A stretch of DNA of 64,000 nt, taken from assembly GCF_004138485.1 (NCBI RefSeq), contig NZ_RYEV01000012.1, forward strand, positions 1-64,000, given 5' to 3'. Positions 41,400 to 54,659 of this stretch are shown here, one piece after another. The position numbers and the translations under genes are program-made. This DNA comes from Peristeroidobacter soli (GTDB lineage Bacteria > Pseudomonadota > Gammaproteobacteria > Steroidobacterales > Steroidobacteraceae). The notes beneath the pieces are model-generated. The model saw only the letters and a list, made by a program, of their open reading frames with translations, searched no databases and was not told where the DNA came from. Position 1 is the first letter of the stretch, and each line of letters starts with the position of its first letter.

Positions 41400-43736
41400 A
41401 TGCGAACGGCGCCAGTGCTGAACGGCGCGGCGCCGCGCACCCCGATCGCTACAATTTCGTGTGCGTTGCTGCTGCTGGCATTCATCACGGTCTGTTGTGG
41501 GGCCGCGCACGCCGAACTGGTGATCGACGGCCACATCGACGAGCCGGAGTGGCAGAGCGCGATCAGCTGCAAGGACTGGCAACGTACCTTGCCGTTCGCG
41601 CGCGATGAGCCCCGCTACGGCAACGAGCTGCACATTCTTTCCACCGAGCGTGGACTGGCCGCGGCCTTCATTCTCGATCAACCGCCCGGCGAACGACGCA
41701 TCAAGCCGCGCACGCCGCGCGACTCGGAGCGTTTGATCGGCGACACCGTCTCGCTGATGGTGGACTTCGACGCCAACGCGCAGATCGGTTACGAATTCAC
41801 CGTCGGCCTGGGCGGCGGCATTCGCGACGGCCTGATCACCAATCAAAACAAATTCGATCGCGACTGGGACGGCGCCTGGCAGCACGCCGTGTACGAAACC
41901 GAGCAGCAATGGTTCGTCGAGATCTTCATTCCCTGGTCCAGCATCAGTATGCGCGACTCGCGGGCCGACACGCGCACCATCGGCGTGTATGGCACGCGCT
42001 ATCTGTTCGAGCGTGGCGAACGTTATTCCTGCCCGGGCATCACCAGCGAAGCGGCGGTGTTTCTGTCCGACTTCCAGCGCATGAAGATCTCGCAGCATGC
42101 GCCGGTCACCAACCTGGACATCGTGCCGTACGGGACCGCGATCGCCGATTTCATCGACGACCGCACACGCTTCAAAGCCGGCGCCGACATCAATTGGAAA
42201 GCCTCGCCGAGCCTGTGGCTGTCGGCGACGCTCAATCCCGACTTCGGGCAGGTGGAGAGCGACGAGCTGGTGGTGGATTTCTCGGCGGTGGAAACCGTGT
42301 TCACCGACAAGCGGCCGTTCTTCAGCGAGAACCAGGGCATCTTCGATCTGCGCACGCCGGCGAACGGACAGCTCGTTTACACGCGACGCATCGGCGCGGC
42401 CACCGACGATGGCCGGTCCGCTTCAGCGGATATCGATGCGGCGCTGAAGCTCACCGGCACGGCAGGCCAGGTGGTCTATGGCGGCTTCGTCGCGCAGGAA
42501 GACGAGTATCACGACGGCCCCGGTCGCCTGTTCGCGGCCACTCGCGTTGCTTTGCCAATGGAACATGCGCGCATCGGCTATCTCGGCACCTGGGCGGATC
42601 GACCCGCTCTGGATCGCGACGCCCTGGTGAACGCCGTCGACTATGAGCTCGCGCCCAGTGAGGACTGGCGCATCAGCGGTCAGGTCATCCGCTCCGACAT
42701 CGGCACGAGCGGCATGAATATCATGAACATGAGTCTGGCACGCGGCACTGAGGTCCGTCGCTCCGAAGTGAACACGCACGGTTACGAGTCGTGGTTGCAG
42801 GCCGACTTCAATCGCAGCTCGCCGCTGACGCATACGTTGAAGCTGCTGTACATCGACGACACGTTCGACATGAACGATCTCGGTTACATGGAACGTAACG
42901 CGCTCAAGCAGATCGAGTGGGAAACGAACTATCGGGTTGCCAGCGACGGCGGACGCGTGAGCGGTGAAACGCAGCGACTCTATACGTTCTACCGCGAGAA
43001 CACGGACGGGCAACGTTTGCAATCGCGCTTCGCATTGTCGCGCGATGTGAGTTACGCGAGCGCGTGGAAAGCATTCGAGGAACTGCGCTACGTCACCAGC
43101 GGTGTGGACGATATGCTTTCACGCGGCAACGGTCCGGTGCGATTGGACGATCGCGTGTCCGCCTACATGGATATCACCACGCCGCGCTATGGCGACTGGC
43201 AATTCACGTTGGGCCTGTATGCGTTCCAGCAGGGTGTGAAGGATTACTCGGGCTGGGTGCAATTCCTGGCCGCCTGGTATCCCACCGAGAAGCTGACCTT
43301 GCGGGTGGATCTGTTGCCGCAGTACTCCTCGGACTGGCTGCTCTGGGAAGAAGGCAATCTGTTCGGCTCCTATCGCGCCGAGCGACTCGACTACGACTTC
43401 CGCCTGGACTGGATTCCCGCGCCGCGCCACGAGTTGCGCGTGAAATGGCAATGGATCGGCATCGATGCCGAGCTTCGGCGCGCTTATCGCACGGATCCGG
43501 CGGGCAACCTGATGCGGACCAGCGATGCGGTCGCGCCCTTCACCGTCAACAATCTCGGTCTGCAGATCCGGTATCGGTACGAGATCGGTCCCATGTCCGA
43601 ACTGTTTCTGGTTTACGCGCGCGGCGGCTACAATTTCATCGACGATGACGAGCGCGGCGTGAGCGAGTTGTTTCGCGATATGACCGAGGTCCGGGACGCG
43701 GATCAGTTCCTGATCAAGCTCCGATACAAGTTGTAA
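41400..43736 (+). CDS. DUF5916 outer-membrane protein with N-terminal CBM9-like domain
   Basis: A 778-residue secreted protein. After a signal peptide (about 15-38), residues 39-225 form a CBM9-like sandwich (VIDGHIDEPEWQSA ... FVEIFIPWSSI). A DUF5916 region follows, with ADINWKASPSLWLSATLNPDFGQVESDELVVDFSAVETVFTDKRPFFSENQGIF. The last third is rich in alternating hydrophobic beta-strands (e.g. QFTLGLYAFQQG, ELFLVYARGGYNF) and ends in a strand closing with LRYKL, as expected for an outer-membrane barrel. The function of the family is unknown. It sits between parB and atpI, where most gammaproteobacteria have nothing; base use looks like its neighbours. Confidence 0.85.
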   Translation: MRTAPVLNGAAPRTPIATISCALLLLAFITVCCGAAHAELVIDGHIDEPEWQSAISCKDWQRTLPFARDEPRYGNELHILSTERGLAAAFILDQPPGERRIKPRTPRDSERLIGDTVSLMVDFDANAQIGYEFTVGLGGGIRDGLITNQNKFDRDWDGAWQHAVYETEQQWFVEIFIPWSSISMRDSRADTRTIGVYGTRYLFERGERYSCPGITSEAAVFLSDFQRMKISQHAPVTNLDIVPYGTAIADFIDDRTRFKAGADINWKASPSLWLSATLNPDFGQVESDELVVDFSAVETVFTDKRPFFSENQGIFDLRTPANGQLVYTRRIGAATDDGRSASADIDAALKLTGTAGQVVYGGFVAQEDEYHDGPGRLFAATRVALPMEHARIGYLGTWADRPALDRDALVNAVDYELAPSEDWRISGQVIRSDIGTSGMNIMNMSLARGTEVRRSEVNTHGYESWLQADFNRSSPLTHTLKLLYIDDTFDMNDLGYMERNALKQIEWETNYRVASDGGRVSGETQRLYTFYRENTDGQRLQSRFALSRDVSYASAWKAFEELRYVTSGVDDMLSRGNGPVRLDDRVSAYMDITTPRYGDWQFTLGLYAFQQGVKDYSGWVQFLAAWYPTEKLTLRVDLLPQYSSDWLLWEEGNLFGSYRAERLDYDFRLDWIPAPRHELRVKWQWIGIDAELRRAYRTDPAGNLMRTSDAVAPFTVNNLGLQIRYRYEIGPMSELFLVYARGGYNFIDDDERGVSELFRDMTEVRDADQFLIKLRYKL

Positions 43737-43777
43737 ATCTGGCCTGATCCGTGACGAGCCAAAGAGGTGTAGATGAC

Positions 43778-43799
43778 CGCTGATGTCAAGACGTCAGCG
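43778..43799. terminator. Hairpin between the DUF5916 gene and the atp promoter
   Basis: A 10-bp stem (cgctgatgtc/gacgtcagcg, one G-U pair) has a 2-base loop and lies 42 bp after the DUF5916 stop. No T-run follows on the forward strand, so any terminator role would be weak. Confidence 0.35.
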
Positions 43800-43872
43800 C
43801 GAAAAGTCACCACTGCACGGCGACAGCGCAGGCCAATAGTCATAATTCGCGACAAGACAGGCTGGATCTTCC

Positions 43873-43901
43873 TTGTAGCACTGCAAAACGCTGCGTATAA
43901 T
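43873..43901 (+). promoter_or_regulatory. Sigma70-type promoter of the atp operon
   Basis: TTGTAG (43873-43878) and a perfect TATAAT (43896-43901) are separated by 17 bp. They lie about 35 bp before the atpI start and after the DUF5916 gene, so they are well placed to drive atpIBEFHAGDC as a separate unit. Confidence 0.65.
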
Positions 43902-43936
43902 TCGGCGCCGTTTCCAGCCGGGCGGTAATCCAATAC

Positions 43937-45174
<1,238 letters not shown>

Positions 45175-45199
45175 TTCGTTTCGATTGTCCGATTACTAA

Positions 45200-45505
<306 letters not shown>

Positions 45506-45582
45506 TTGCCGTTCCACGGTCGATCGGCGCCAGGCGGTGTTCTCATCGTTCTGGGGGCCGCCACAAGTGAATCGGAGTAAGC

Positions 45583-46062
45583 ATGGATCCCACAATAACC
45601 ATCGTCGTCCAGGGTATCGCGTTCTTCGCGGTGGCCTGGCTGGTCATGAAGTTCGGCTGGCCGAACATCATCGCGGCGATCGAAGATCGGCAGAAGAAGA
45701 TTGCCGAGGGTCTCGCGGCTGCCGAGAAAGGCGAGAAGAGCCTGGCGGAAGCCAAGAACTCGGCCAACGACATCATCAAGGAAGCGCATGCGCGCGCCGC
45801 GAAGATCGTCGAACAGGCCAATCGCCGCTCGACCGAAGTGGCCGAGGAAGCACGTGGCGTAGCCTCGGCGGAAGCCGAGCGCATCGTCGCGGGCGCCCGC
45901 CAGGAAGCCGCGTTGGAATCGGGTCGCGCCCGTGAGCAGTTGCGCAAGGAAGCCGCCGGTCTGGCGGTGTTCGGTGCCAGCAAGCTGCTCGGTCGTGAGA
46001 TCGATGCCAAGGCCCACGCCGACTTGCTCGACAAGCTGGCGCTGGAGATCGAGCGCGGTTGA
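45583..46062 (+). CDS. atpF: ATP synthase F0 subunit b
   Basis: A 159-residue stator subunit. One N-terminal helix (about 5-25, IVVQGIAFFAVAWLVMKFGW) is followed by a long charged coiled coil (about 30-155) rich in Ala, Glu, Lys and Arg. Only one b-type gene is present, so the stator should be a homodimer. cggagtaagc precedes the ATG. Confidence 0.96.
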   Translation: MDPTITIVVQGIAFFAVAWLVMKFGWPNIIAAIEDRQKKIAEGLAAAEKGEKSLAEAKNSANDIIKEAHARAAKIVEQANRRSTEVAEEARGVASAEAERIVAGARQEAALESGRAREQLRKEAAGLAVFGASKLLGREIDAKAHADLLDKLALEIERG

Positions 46063-46105
46063 CGCGCCCAGTCTTCAGTAAGAACAGCGAAACGGAGCAC
46101 TTTTA

Positions 46106-46642
46106 ATGGCCGAGAAAGCCACCATCGCCCGCCCCTACGCCAAGGCCGCGTTCGAGTCGGCGCGTCAACATCACGCGCTGGAACGCTGGACCAAGGTGCT
46201 GGCAACCGCCTCGTCGGTGGTGCAGGACGAGCGCGTTGCCTCGCTGCTGTCGAGTCCGCGGGTCACGCCGGAGCAACTCTCCGGTTTGATCGCGGATATC
46301 GTCGGTGGCGATCTGGACGAGCAGACCCGCAATTTCCTGGCCACGCTGGCCAGCAATCGCCGCCTGGCGTTCTTGCCGGAAATCGCCTCGATGTACGAGG
46401 CGTTGCGGGCTGAAGCCGAGAACACCGCCGACGTGCAGGTGATTTCGGCGGTGGCACTGGACGAGGCGCAGCAACAGCGCCTCGCCTCAGCCCTGAAGAA
46501 ACGTTTGCAGCGCGAAGTGCGCTTGCATCTCGAAGTCGACGCATCGCTGATCGGTGGCGCCATCGTGCGCGCGGGCGATTTCGTCATCGATGGATCGCTG
46601 AAGGCGCGCCTCGACCGGTTGGCGGTCGAGATGACTCACTGA
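46106..46642 (+). CDS. atpH: ATP synthase F1 subunit delta
   Basis: A 178-residue soluble OSCP-type subunit that joins F1 to the b stalk. The N-terminal helical domain starts [14 protein letters not shown]. The C-terminal part has the signature [30 protein letters not shown]. An aacggagc site lies upstream of the ATG. It is followed by atpA after 34 bp. Confidence 0.95.
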   Translation: MAEKATIARPYAKAAFESARQHHALERWTKVLATASSVVQDERVASLLSSPRVTPEQLSGLIADIVGGDLDEQTRNFLATLASNRRLAFLPEIASMYEALRAEAENTADVQVISAVALDEAQQQRLASALKKRLQREVRLHLEVDASLIGGAIVRAGDFVIDGSLKARLDRLAVEMTH

Positions 46643-46676
46643 CGCCCCGAATACACGAATTGACCGAGGATTGAGC

Positions 46677-48218
<1,542 letters not shown>

Positions 48219-48238
48219 GCTACGCACTGAGAACGTAA

Positions 48239-49102
48239 ATGCCAGGCGTAAAAGAGATCCGGATCAAGATTGCGAGCTTCAAGAGCACGCAAAAGATCAC
48301 CAAGGCCATGGAAATGGTGGCCGCGAGCAAGATGCGCAAGGCGCAGGAGCGCATGCGCGCCACCCGCCCGTACGCCGAAAAGATCCGCACGGTGATCGGT
48401 CACTTGCGCCTGGCGAATCCGGATTACAAACATCCGTTCATGATCGAGCGCGACGTGAATGCCGTCGGCTTCATCATCATCACCACCGATCGCGGTCTGT
48501 GCGGCGGCCTGAACGTCAACCTGTTCAAGGCCACGCTGGCCGCGATCCGCGACTGGCAGAAGCAGGGCAAGAAGGTGTCGGTGTGCCTGATCGGCTCGAA
48601 GGGCGTGCAGTTCTTCCGCCGGCTCGGTGGCGTCGAAACCCTGGCGACGGTCACGCACCTGGGCGACCGCCCGCACGTGAACGACCTGATCGGTACCGTG
48701 AAGGTGATGCTGGACCAGTACCAGGAAGGCAAGCTCGACCGCCTGTTCCTGGTCAATAACGAATTCGTCAACACGATGAGCCAGAAGCCCGTCGTGCGCC
48801 AGCTGCTGCCGGTGGTCACCGAGGACAGCGACAAGCTGCAGAAGCTGTGGGATTACATTTACGAGCCGTCCGCGAGCGAGCTGCTCGAGGGCGTGTTGAT
48901 GCGCTACATCGAATCGCAGGTCTATCAGGGCGCGGTGGAAAACGTCGCTTCCGAAATGGCCGCGCGCATGGTCGCGATGAAGAGCGCCACCGACAACGCC
49001 GGCAAGCTCATCGAGGAACTGCAGCTGATCTACAACAAGGCTCGCCAGGCGGCGATCACCAAAGAGATCAGCGAAATCGTCGGCGGCGCGGCGGCGGTTT
49101 AA
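48239..49102 (+). CDS. atpG: ATP synthase F1 subunit gamma
   Basis: A 287-residue central rotor shaft. The N-terminal helix ([34 protein letters not shown]) and C-terminal helix ([44 protein letters not shown]) form the coiled coil, and the middle Rossmann-like domain contains [11 protein letters not shown]. Length matches E. coli (287). Confidence 0.97.
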   Translation: MPGVKEIRIKIASFKSTQKITKAMEMVAASKMRKAQERMRATRPYAEKIRTVIGHLRLANPDYKHPFMIERDVNAVGFIIITTDRGLCGGLNVNLFKATLAAIRDWQKQGKKVSVCLIGSKGVQFFRRLGGVETLATVTHLGDRPHVNDLIGTVKVMLDQYQEGKLDRLFLVNNEFVNTMSQKPVVRQLLPVVTEDSDKLQKLWDYIYEPSASELLEGVLMRYIESQVYQGAVENVASEMAARMVAMKSATDNAGKLIEELQLIYNKARQAAITKEISEIVGGAAAV

Positions 49103-49124
49103 GAAAGAATTTTTGAGGAACTGA

Positions 49125-50546
<1,422 letters not shown>

Positions 50547-50618
50547 GAAACATTCGGTTCGCGGGCGCCGCCCTTTCCGGCGGCGCTGGCGATCCCAAGC
50601 AACGGATTCAGAGCGGAC

Positions 50619-51038
50619 ATGGCCACAATTCACGTCGATATCGTCAGCGCCGAAGGCCAGATCTTCTCGGGCGAAGCCGCTATGGTTTTCGCGCCGGCCG
50701 CCATGGGCGAGATCGGTATCGCGCCTCGTCACGCGCCGTTGCTGACGACGCTCAAGCCGGGCGAAGTCCGCGTGCAGCTGCCGGGCGGTGAAGAGCAGTT
50801 CTTTTTCGTCGGCGGTGGCGCCATCGAAATCCAGCCCCACCTCGTCACCGTGCTCGCCGACACCGCTCTGCGCGCCAAGGACATCGACGAAGCCGCCGCC
50901 ATCCAGGCCAAGCAGCGCGCCGAAGAAGCATTGAAAAATACCGCCGACAAGGTCGATGCCGCCAAGTTGCAGGTCGAACTTGCAATGGCCGCCGCGCAGA
51001 TCAAGGCGCTCGAGAAGCTGCGGAAGATCAAGCAGTAA
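50619..51038 (+). CDS. atpC: ATP synthase F1 subunit epsilon
   Basis: A 139-residue rotor subunit that can inhibit ATP hydrolysis. The N-terminal beta-sandwich shows HVDIVSAEGQIFSGEA and GIAPRHAPLLTTLKPGEVRVQ. The C-terminal two-helix region is Ala/Lys-rich (DIDEAAAIQAKQRAEEALKN ... LEKLRKIKQ). It is the last F1 gene and is followed after 36 bp by a small HD protein. Confidence 0.95.
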   Translation: MATIHVDIVSAEGQIFSGEAAMVFAPAAMGEIGIAPRHAPLLTTLKPGEVRVQLPGGEEQFFFVGGGAIEIQPHLVTVLADTALRAKDIDEAAAIQAKQRAEEALKNTADKVDAAKLQVELAMAAAQIKALEKLRKIKQ

Positions 51039-51074
51039 CCCGCCGGGGCGATGCCCGGCTCGACTGAGGCACTC

Positions 51075-51494
51075 ATGTCCACTCTCGAGCGCGCAATCGC
51101 CATCGCCGCCGAGGGTCACGCCGGCCAACTCGACAAGGCCGGCCAGCCGTACATCCTTCATCCAATCCGGGTGATGCTCCGGGTGAGCGGCGCGAGCGAA
51201 AGAATCGCGGCCATCCTTCACGACGTCCTCGAGGACACGCCCATCACTCTCGCTCAGCTCGCCAGCGAAGGATTCAGCCAGGAAATTCTGGAAGCCGTCG
51301 ACGCTCTCACCAAGCGCCCCGGCGAGACCAGGCTCGAAGCCGCCAGGCGTGCTGCCGCGAATCCCATCGCTCGTGTGGTCAAGCTGGCCGACAACGCCGA
51401 GAACATGGACCTCTCGCGGATCAGCAACCCGACGCAGAGGGATTACGATCGTTTGGAGGAATACCAACGAGTCCGCGAGATCCTGCTCGCCTGA
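51075..51494 (+). CDS. Small HD hydrolase of the (p)ppGpp-hydrolase (SAH/MESH1-like) type
   Basis: A 139-residue cytosolic protein made almost only of the HD fold seen in the N-terminus of SpoT. The metal ligands and motif are all present: His29 (YILHPI), His49-Asp50 with Glu53-Asp54 (HDVLEDTP), and Asp106 (VVKLADNAENM). No synthetase, TGS or ACT domain follows. This size and motif set match small alarmone hydrolases such as MESH1; it might instead act on another nucleotide. gagg lies 6 bases before the ATG at 51075, and an ATG 24 bp upstream is also in frame. It reads on from atpC, so it may be co-expressed with ATP synthase. Confidence 0.82.
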   Translation: MSTLERAIAIAAEGHAGQLDKAGQPYILHPIRVMLRVSGASERIAAILHDVLEDTPITLAQLASEGFSQEILEAVDALTKRPGETRLEAARRAAANPIARVVKLADNAENMDLSRISNPTQRDYDRLEEYQRVREILLA

Positions 51495-51614
51495 ACGATC
51501 TGCTCGATCAGACAACAAACAGCGCACGCCGCGACCACTGCGAACCAGACAACCAGCTCCGCAATGATGCTCGCGAGCGGCGCGCCACCGACCGCGCGCT
51601 TCCAGGCAGCTGAG

Positions 51615-52703
51615 TCACGGCTTGAAATCATGATCGCGCGCCAGCACCGCCGCCTGCGTGCGCGACTCGACCTCGAGCTTCTCGAAGATCCGCGACACGA
51701 TGTTTCTAACCGTCTTCTCGCTGATGTGCAGATGGTCCGCGATCTGCGCGTTGGTGTGGCCGCTGGCGACGCCACCTAAAACGTCGCGCTCGCGAGCCGT
51801 GAGCTCAGCAAAGCGGTCGCTTTTGTTTTCCTGAGTTCGCGCCGCGCCGGCGCGGCCGGTAAATTCCAGCACGACCTCTTTGAATTGCGCCCACGCCGGT
51901 TCGTGCTCGAGCAACACATGATTGCGCGATTCGAGCTGCACGAATTCCGCATTGGGAATTTCAGCCGCCAGTTCGCGGCTGGCATTCATCGGCGTGACCT
52001 GATCCTCGACCGGATGAATCACCAGCGTCGGGACTTGCAATTGCGGCAGCAGCTCGCGAACGTCGACTTCCGAACGAGCCAGCATCAGATGCGCGGCAAT
52101 TTCAGGAGTGGTGGTGCGACGGCACAGCTCGTTGAACCAGTCGAGCTGCTCCGAACTGGCGTCGGGCACGAAGCGCGAAGTAAACACCTGACGAAATGCG
52201 ACGGTGTCCGTACCCCAGCCGAGGCGGATCAATTCAACGATCGCCTGGAAACGTCGCAAACCCTGCGGGTCGCCGCGTTTCGCCCAACCCGTCGCGTAGC
52301 CGCCATAAAGAATCAAATGCGACACGCGCTCGGGGTGACGAACTGCATACGCGATACAAGCGGACGCCCCTTGTGAGATGCCGAGCAAGGTCATCGGCTC
52401 GTCGCATTGCGCCGCATCGACCACTGCTTCCAGATCGTCGATCCAGCGCGACAGCGAGACCTCCGGCACTTCCCACTGCGACATGCCGCAGCCCCGCTCG
52501 TCGTAACGAATGAACCGGAAATGCCCGGCGAAGAACTCGAGCCAATGGCGCCAGACCGGGCTTTCCAGATCGTACTGCAGGTGGGTGAGCCAGTTCGCCG
52601 CCTTGATCAGGGGCGGGCCGTTGCCGGCCGAGGCCCACGCGAGCCGCACGCCGTCGCTGGACCTCACGTACCGGATGGACTGACGAATCGTCTGCTGCCC
52701 CAT
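51615..52703 (-). CDS. Alpha/beta-hydrolase fused to a LuxR-type DNA-binding domain
   Basis: A 362-residue fusion. Residues about 15-275 are an alpha/beta hydrolase with nucleophile Ser110 in GISQG, an acid in HPVEDQVTP and a His in ESRNHVLLEHEP, so the triad looks complete. Residues about 298-362 are a LuxR/GerE HTH (LTARERDVLGGVASGHTNAQIADHLHISEKTVRNIVSRIFEKL). Such proteins probably sense a small ligand through the hydrolase part and regulate nearby genes. The ATG at 52703 has gaagg upstream. The palindrome gggaca-aa-tgtccc lies 20 bp upstream, suggesting autoregulation, and mddA is divergent beyond it. Ligand and target genes are unknown. Confidence 0.85.
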   Translation of the reverse strand: MGQQTIRQSIRYVRSSDGVRLAWASAGNGPPLIKAANWLTHLQYDLESPVWRHWLEFFAGHFRFIRYDERGCGMSQWEVPEVSLSRWIDDLEAVVDAAQCDEPMTLLGISQGASACIAYAVRHPERVSHLILYGGYATGWAKRGDPQGLRRFQAIVELIRLGWGTDTVAFRQVFTSRFVPDASSEQLDWFNELCRRTTTPEIAAHLMLARSEVDVRELLPQLQVPTLVIHPVEDQVTPMNASRELAAEIPNAEFVQLESRNHVLLEHEPAWAQFKEVVLEFTGRAGAARTQENKSDRFAELTARERDVLGGVASGHTNAQIADHLHISEKTVRNIVSRIFEKLEVESRTQAAVLARDHDFKP

Positions 52704-52722
52704 ACGCGCCTTCTCGCGGGCC

Positions 52723-52736
52723 GGGACAAATGTCCC
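52723..52736. promoter_or_regulatory. Palindromic operator candidate upstream of the hydrolase-LuxR gene
   Basis: The 14-mer gggacaaatgtccc has two 6-bp arms around aa. A further half-site gggaca stands at 52766-52771, 43 bp (about four helical turns) away. Both lie in the 219-bp divergent gap between the hydrolase-LuxR gene and mddA, so either or both could be controlled from here. Confidence 0.5.
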
Positions 52737-52922
52737 CGCTGCTGCGACGGATGATGCCTGCGTTCGGGACATCCTTCATCTGTTTCGCGGCGCCCGCTGG
52801 ACCGATGCTACGTCGACCAGCGGCGGTGATGACATTTCACGATGCGTTCACGGCCAGGCCAACAGCGTGCTCACGCCGCCCCGCTAATTTCCAGGCACAT
52901 CGAATCAACCCTTGGAGGAGTC

Positions 52923-53687
52923 ATGAAACGCACCCTGGTTCTGCTGTACGGCGTGGCCTGTTACGCCGTGTTTTTCGCGACATTTCTATATGCCATTGCC
53001 TTCCTGGGCAATTTTCTGATCCCCAACCCGATCGACGCCGCCAACAGCATCGGCACCGGCCAGGCGATCGCGGTGAATATCGGCTTGCTGGCCATTTTCG
53101 CGCTTCAGCACAGCATCATGGCCCGCCCGGCCTTCAAGCGCTGGTGGACCCGATTCGTGCCGGTCGCCGCCGAGCGCAGCACTTATGTGCTGTTCTCCAG
53201 CCTCGCCCTGATCCTGCTGTTCGCTCTGTGGCAACCCATCGGTGCCGTGATCTGGCAGGTCGACAGCCCGCTCGGCAAGGAATTGCTCTACGCCGGGTAC
53301 GCCGCCGGCTGGGTGCTGCTGCTGCTCTCGACCTTCCTGATCAATCATTTCGATTTGTTCGGCTTGCGTCAGTCCTGGTTGTATTTTCGCGGCCGTCCCT
53401 ATACGGAGATCGCGTTTCGTACGCCGAGTCTCTACAAAGTCGTGCGCCATCCGCTCTATGTGGGCTGGCTGCTCACTTTCTGGTGCACGCCGACGATGAC
53501 GGCCGCGCATCTGTTGTTCGCGGTCATGACCACCGCTTACATCCTGATCGCAATCCAGTTCGAAGAGCGCGATCTGACGCGGGCCTTCCCCGAGTACGCG
53601 AGCTATCGTCAGAAAGTGCCGGCGCTCGTTCCGTTCACCAAGGGCCGCCGGGCCACCGGTCTGGCCAGCGGCATCCGACACTCGTAA
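52923..53687 (+). CDS. mddA: MddA-like methanethiol S-methyltransferase
   Basis: A 254-residue membrane protein with about six helices, of the NnrU/isoprenylcysteine-methyltransferase-like superfamily. The stretches LLSTFLINHFDLFGLRQ and VVRHPLYVGWLLTFWCTPTMT, and the final EERDLTRAFPEYASYR, match MddA, which uses SAM to methylate methanethiol to dimethyl sulfide. ggagg precedes the ATG at 52923. The assignment is to the family; the substrate should be tested. It is followed 5 bp later by an orphan gene and is divergent from the hydrolase-LuxR gene. Confidence 0.82.
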   Translation: MKRTLVLLYGVACYAVFFATFLYAIAFLGNFLIPNPIDAANSIGTGQAIAVNIGLLAIFALQHSIMARPAFKRWWTRFVPVAAERSTYVLFSSLALILLFALWQPIGAVIWQVDSPLGKELLYAGYAAGWVLLLLSTFLINHFDLFGLRQSWLYFRGRPYTEIAFRTPSLYKVVRHPLYVGWLLTFWCTPTMTAAHLLFAVMTTAYILIAIQFEERDLTRAFPEYASYRQKVPALVPFTKGRRATGLASGIRHS

Positions 53688-53692
53688 TTCCC

Positions 53693-54106
53693 ATGAAGCT
53701 TTCCAGCGCGGACGAGCGCTATATGGAGGAACGGGCCCTGGCCATCGCGCTAGCGATGGCCAGCACCGCTGAGGAGCAGGCGAGAATCGATCGTCTGGTG
53801 ATGCTTCGTGCCGCGCTCATGACTCATCGTCAGGCGCAATCGACGCAAGCTGCTGAGCTTGGACGCTCTCGAGAAGAACTGGATGCGAGCGTGAAGCAGC
53901 TGTACATGGCGCAGGGAACTTCGGAAGACGTTCTGCGAGTGCATGCTCGGACCTGCTTCGTGCGTGAGATGCAGGCCCACGAAGTGTCATTCGCTCGTGC
54001 CTGGATCGATGCGATCGGCGACCCGGACTTTGCCGATCAGCTGCGGCTCACCACGACCACCACGACTTCTTCCTGGCCGCCACGGACTGACGACCGAAAT
54101 CGGTGA
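53693..54106 (+). CDS. Hypothetical protein after mddA
   Basis: A 137-residue soluble protein, largely helical and charged (MKLSSADERYMEERALAIALAM... , AQSTQAAELGRSREELDASVKQLYMAQG), ending in a Thr/Ser-rich tail. I do not recognise a family. It starts 5 bp after mddA, so it is probably translated from the same transcript. Its last 59 bp overlap the end of the convergent SUFU gene, so one of the two 3' ends may be over-extended. No membrane segment or signal peptide is seen. Confidence 0.55.
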   Translation: MKLSSADERYMEERALAIALAMASTAEEQARIDRLVMLRAALMTHRQAQSTQAAELGRSREELDASVKQLYMAQGTSEDVLRVHARTCFVREMQAHEVSFARAWIDAIGDPDFADQLRLTTTTTTSSWPPRTDDRNR

Positions 54107-54659
54107 ACGGAAAAATCGATCGCGCTTTCAGGTGCTGCACGATCTCCGCCGACTGGCCTCGCAGGCACCAATTCAATTCCTCTTCCGTGATGCCAATGCA
54201 GAGCAAGACCCCTGCTTTGCGTCCCTCGATCTCGAAACGACCGTACTCCTCGAACAGCAGCGCCGCGATCCCCGAGCCGTCCGGTGCGATGGGACCGATG
54301 TCCATCGTCTCTCCCGGCTCGAGCGGCCGTTCGAGCGTGTGATACGCCAGCCGACTGATCAGATTCGGTCCCCACGTCTCGTTGCTTCGATGGCAGATCG
54401 CCAACTCATAGTTGCCCAAGCTCGACCGCGCCTGACCCTCCGCACCGATCAACTCCGCCGTGACACTGAGCACCCCGGGCGCATGATTGCGAAAGTACAG
54501 AACGTCCGCCGCGCCACCCTCGGCCGCGCCGAAGGAAAACGGCACCGGCGCGTGGCCGACGGTGCTGTCCGCCTTGCCGAAGATTCTCTCGAGCGCACGC
54601 AAACGCGCATTCCACCAGTACTGGTGCTCGTCCATGTCACGAGAAGGCATGGTGTTCAT
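54048..54659 (-). CDS. Suppressor-of-fused (SUFU) domain protein
   Basis: A cytosolic protein of about 203 residues. It contains the bacterial SUFU-like pattern LGNYELAICHRS ... LISRLAYHTLERPLEPGETMDIGPIAPDGSGIAALLFEEYGRF followed by a conserved end with GITEEELNWCL. Bacterial members have unknown roles and often occur near toxin-immunity loci, but no toxin is seen here. The start is uncertain among ATG codons at 54659, 54650 and 54635; none has a strong ribosome site. The 3' end overlaps the convergent orphan gene by 59 bp. Confidence 0.75.
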   Translation of the reverse strand: MNTMPSRDMDEHQYWWNARLRALERIFGKADSTVGHAPVPFSFGAAEGGAADVLYFRNHAPGVLSVTAELIGAEGQARSSLGNYELAICHRSNETWGPNLISRLAYHTLERPLEPGETMDIGPIAPDGSGIAALLFEEYGRFEIEGRKAGVLLCIGITEEELNWCLRGQSAEIVQHLKARSIFPFTDFGRQSVAARKKSWWSW

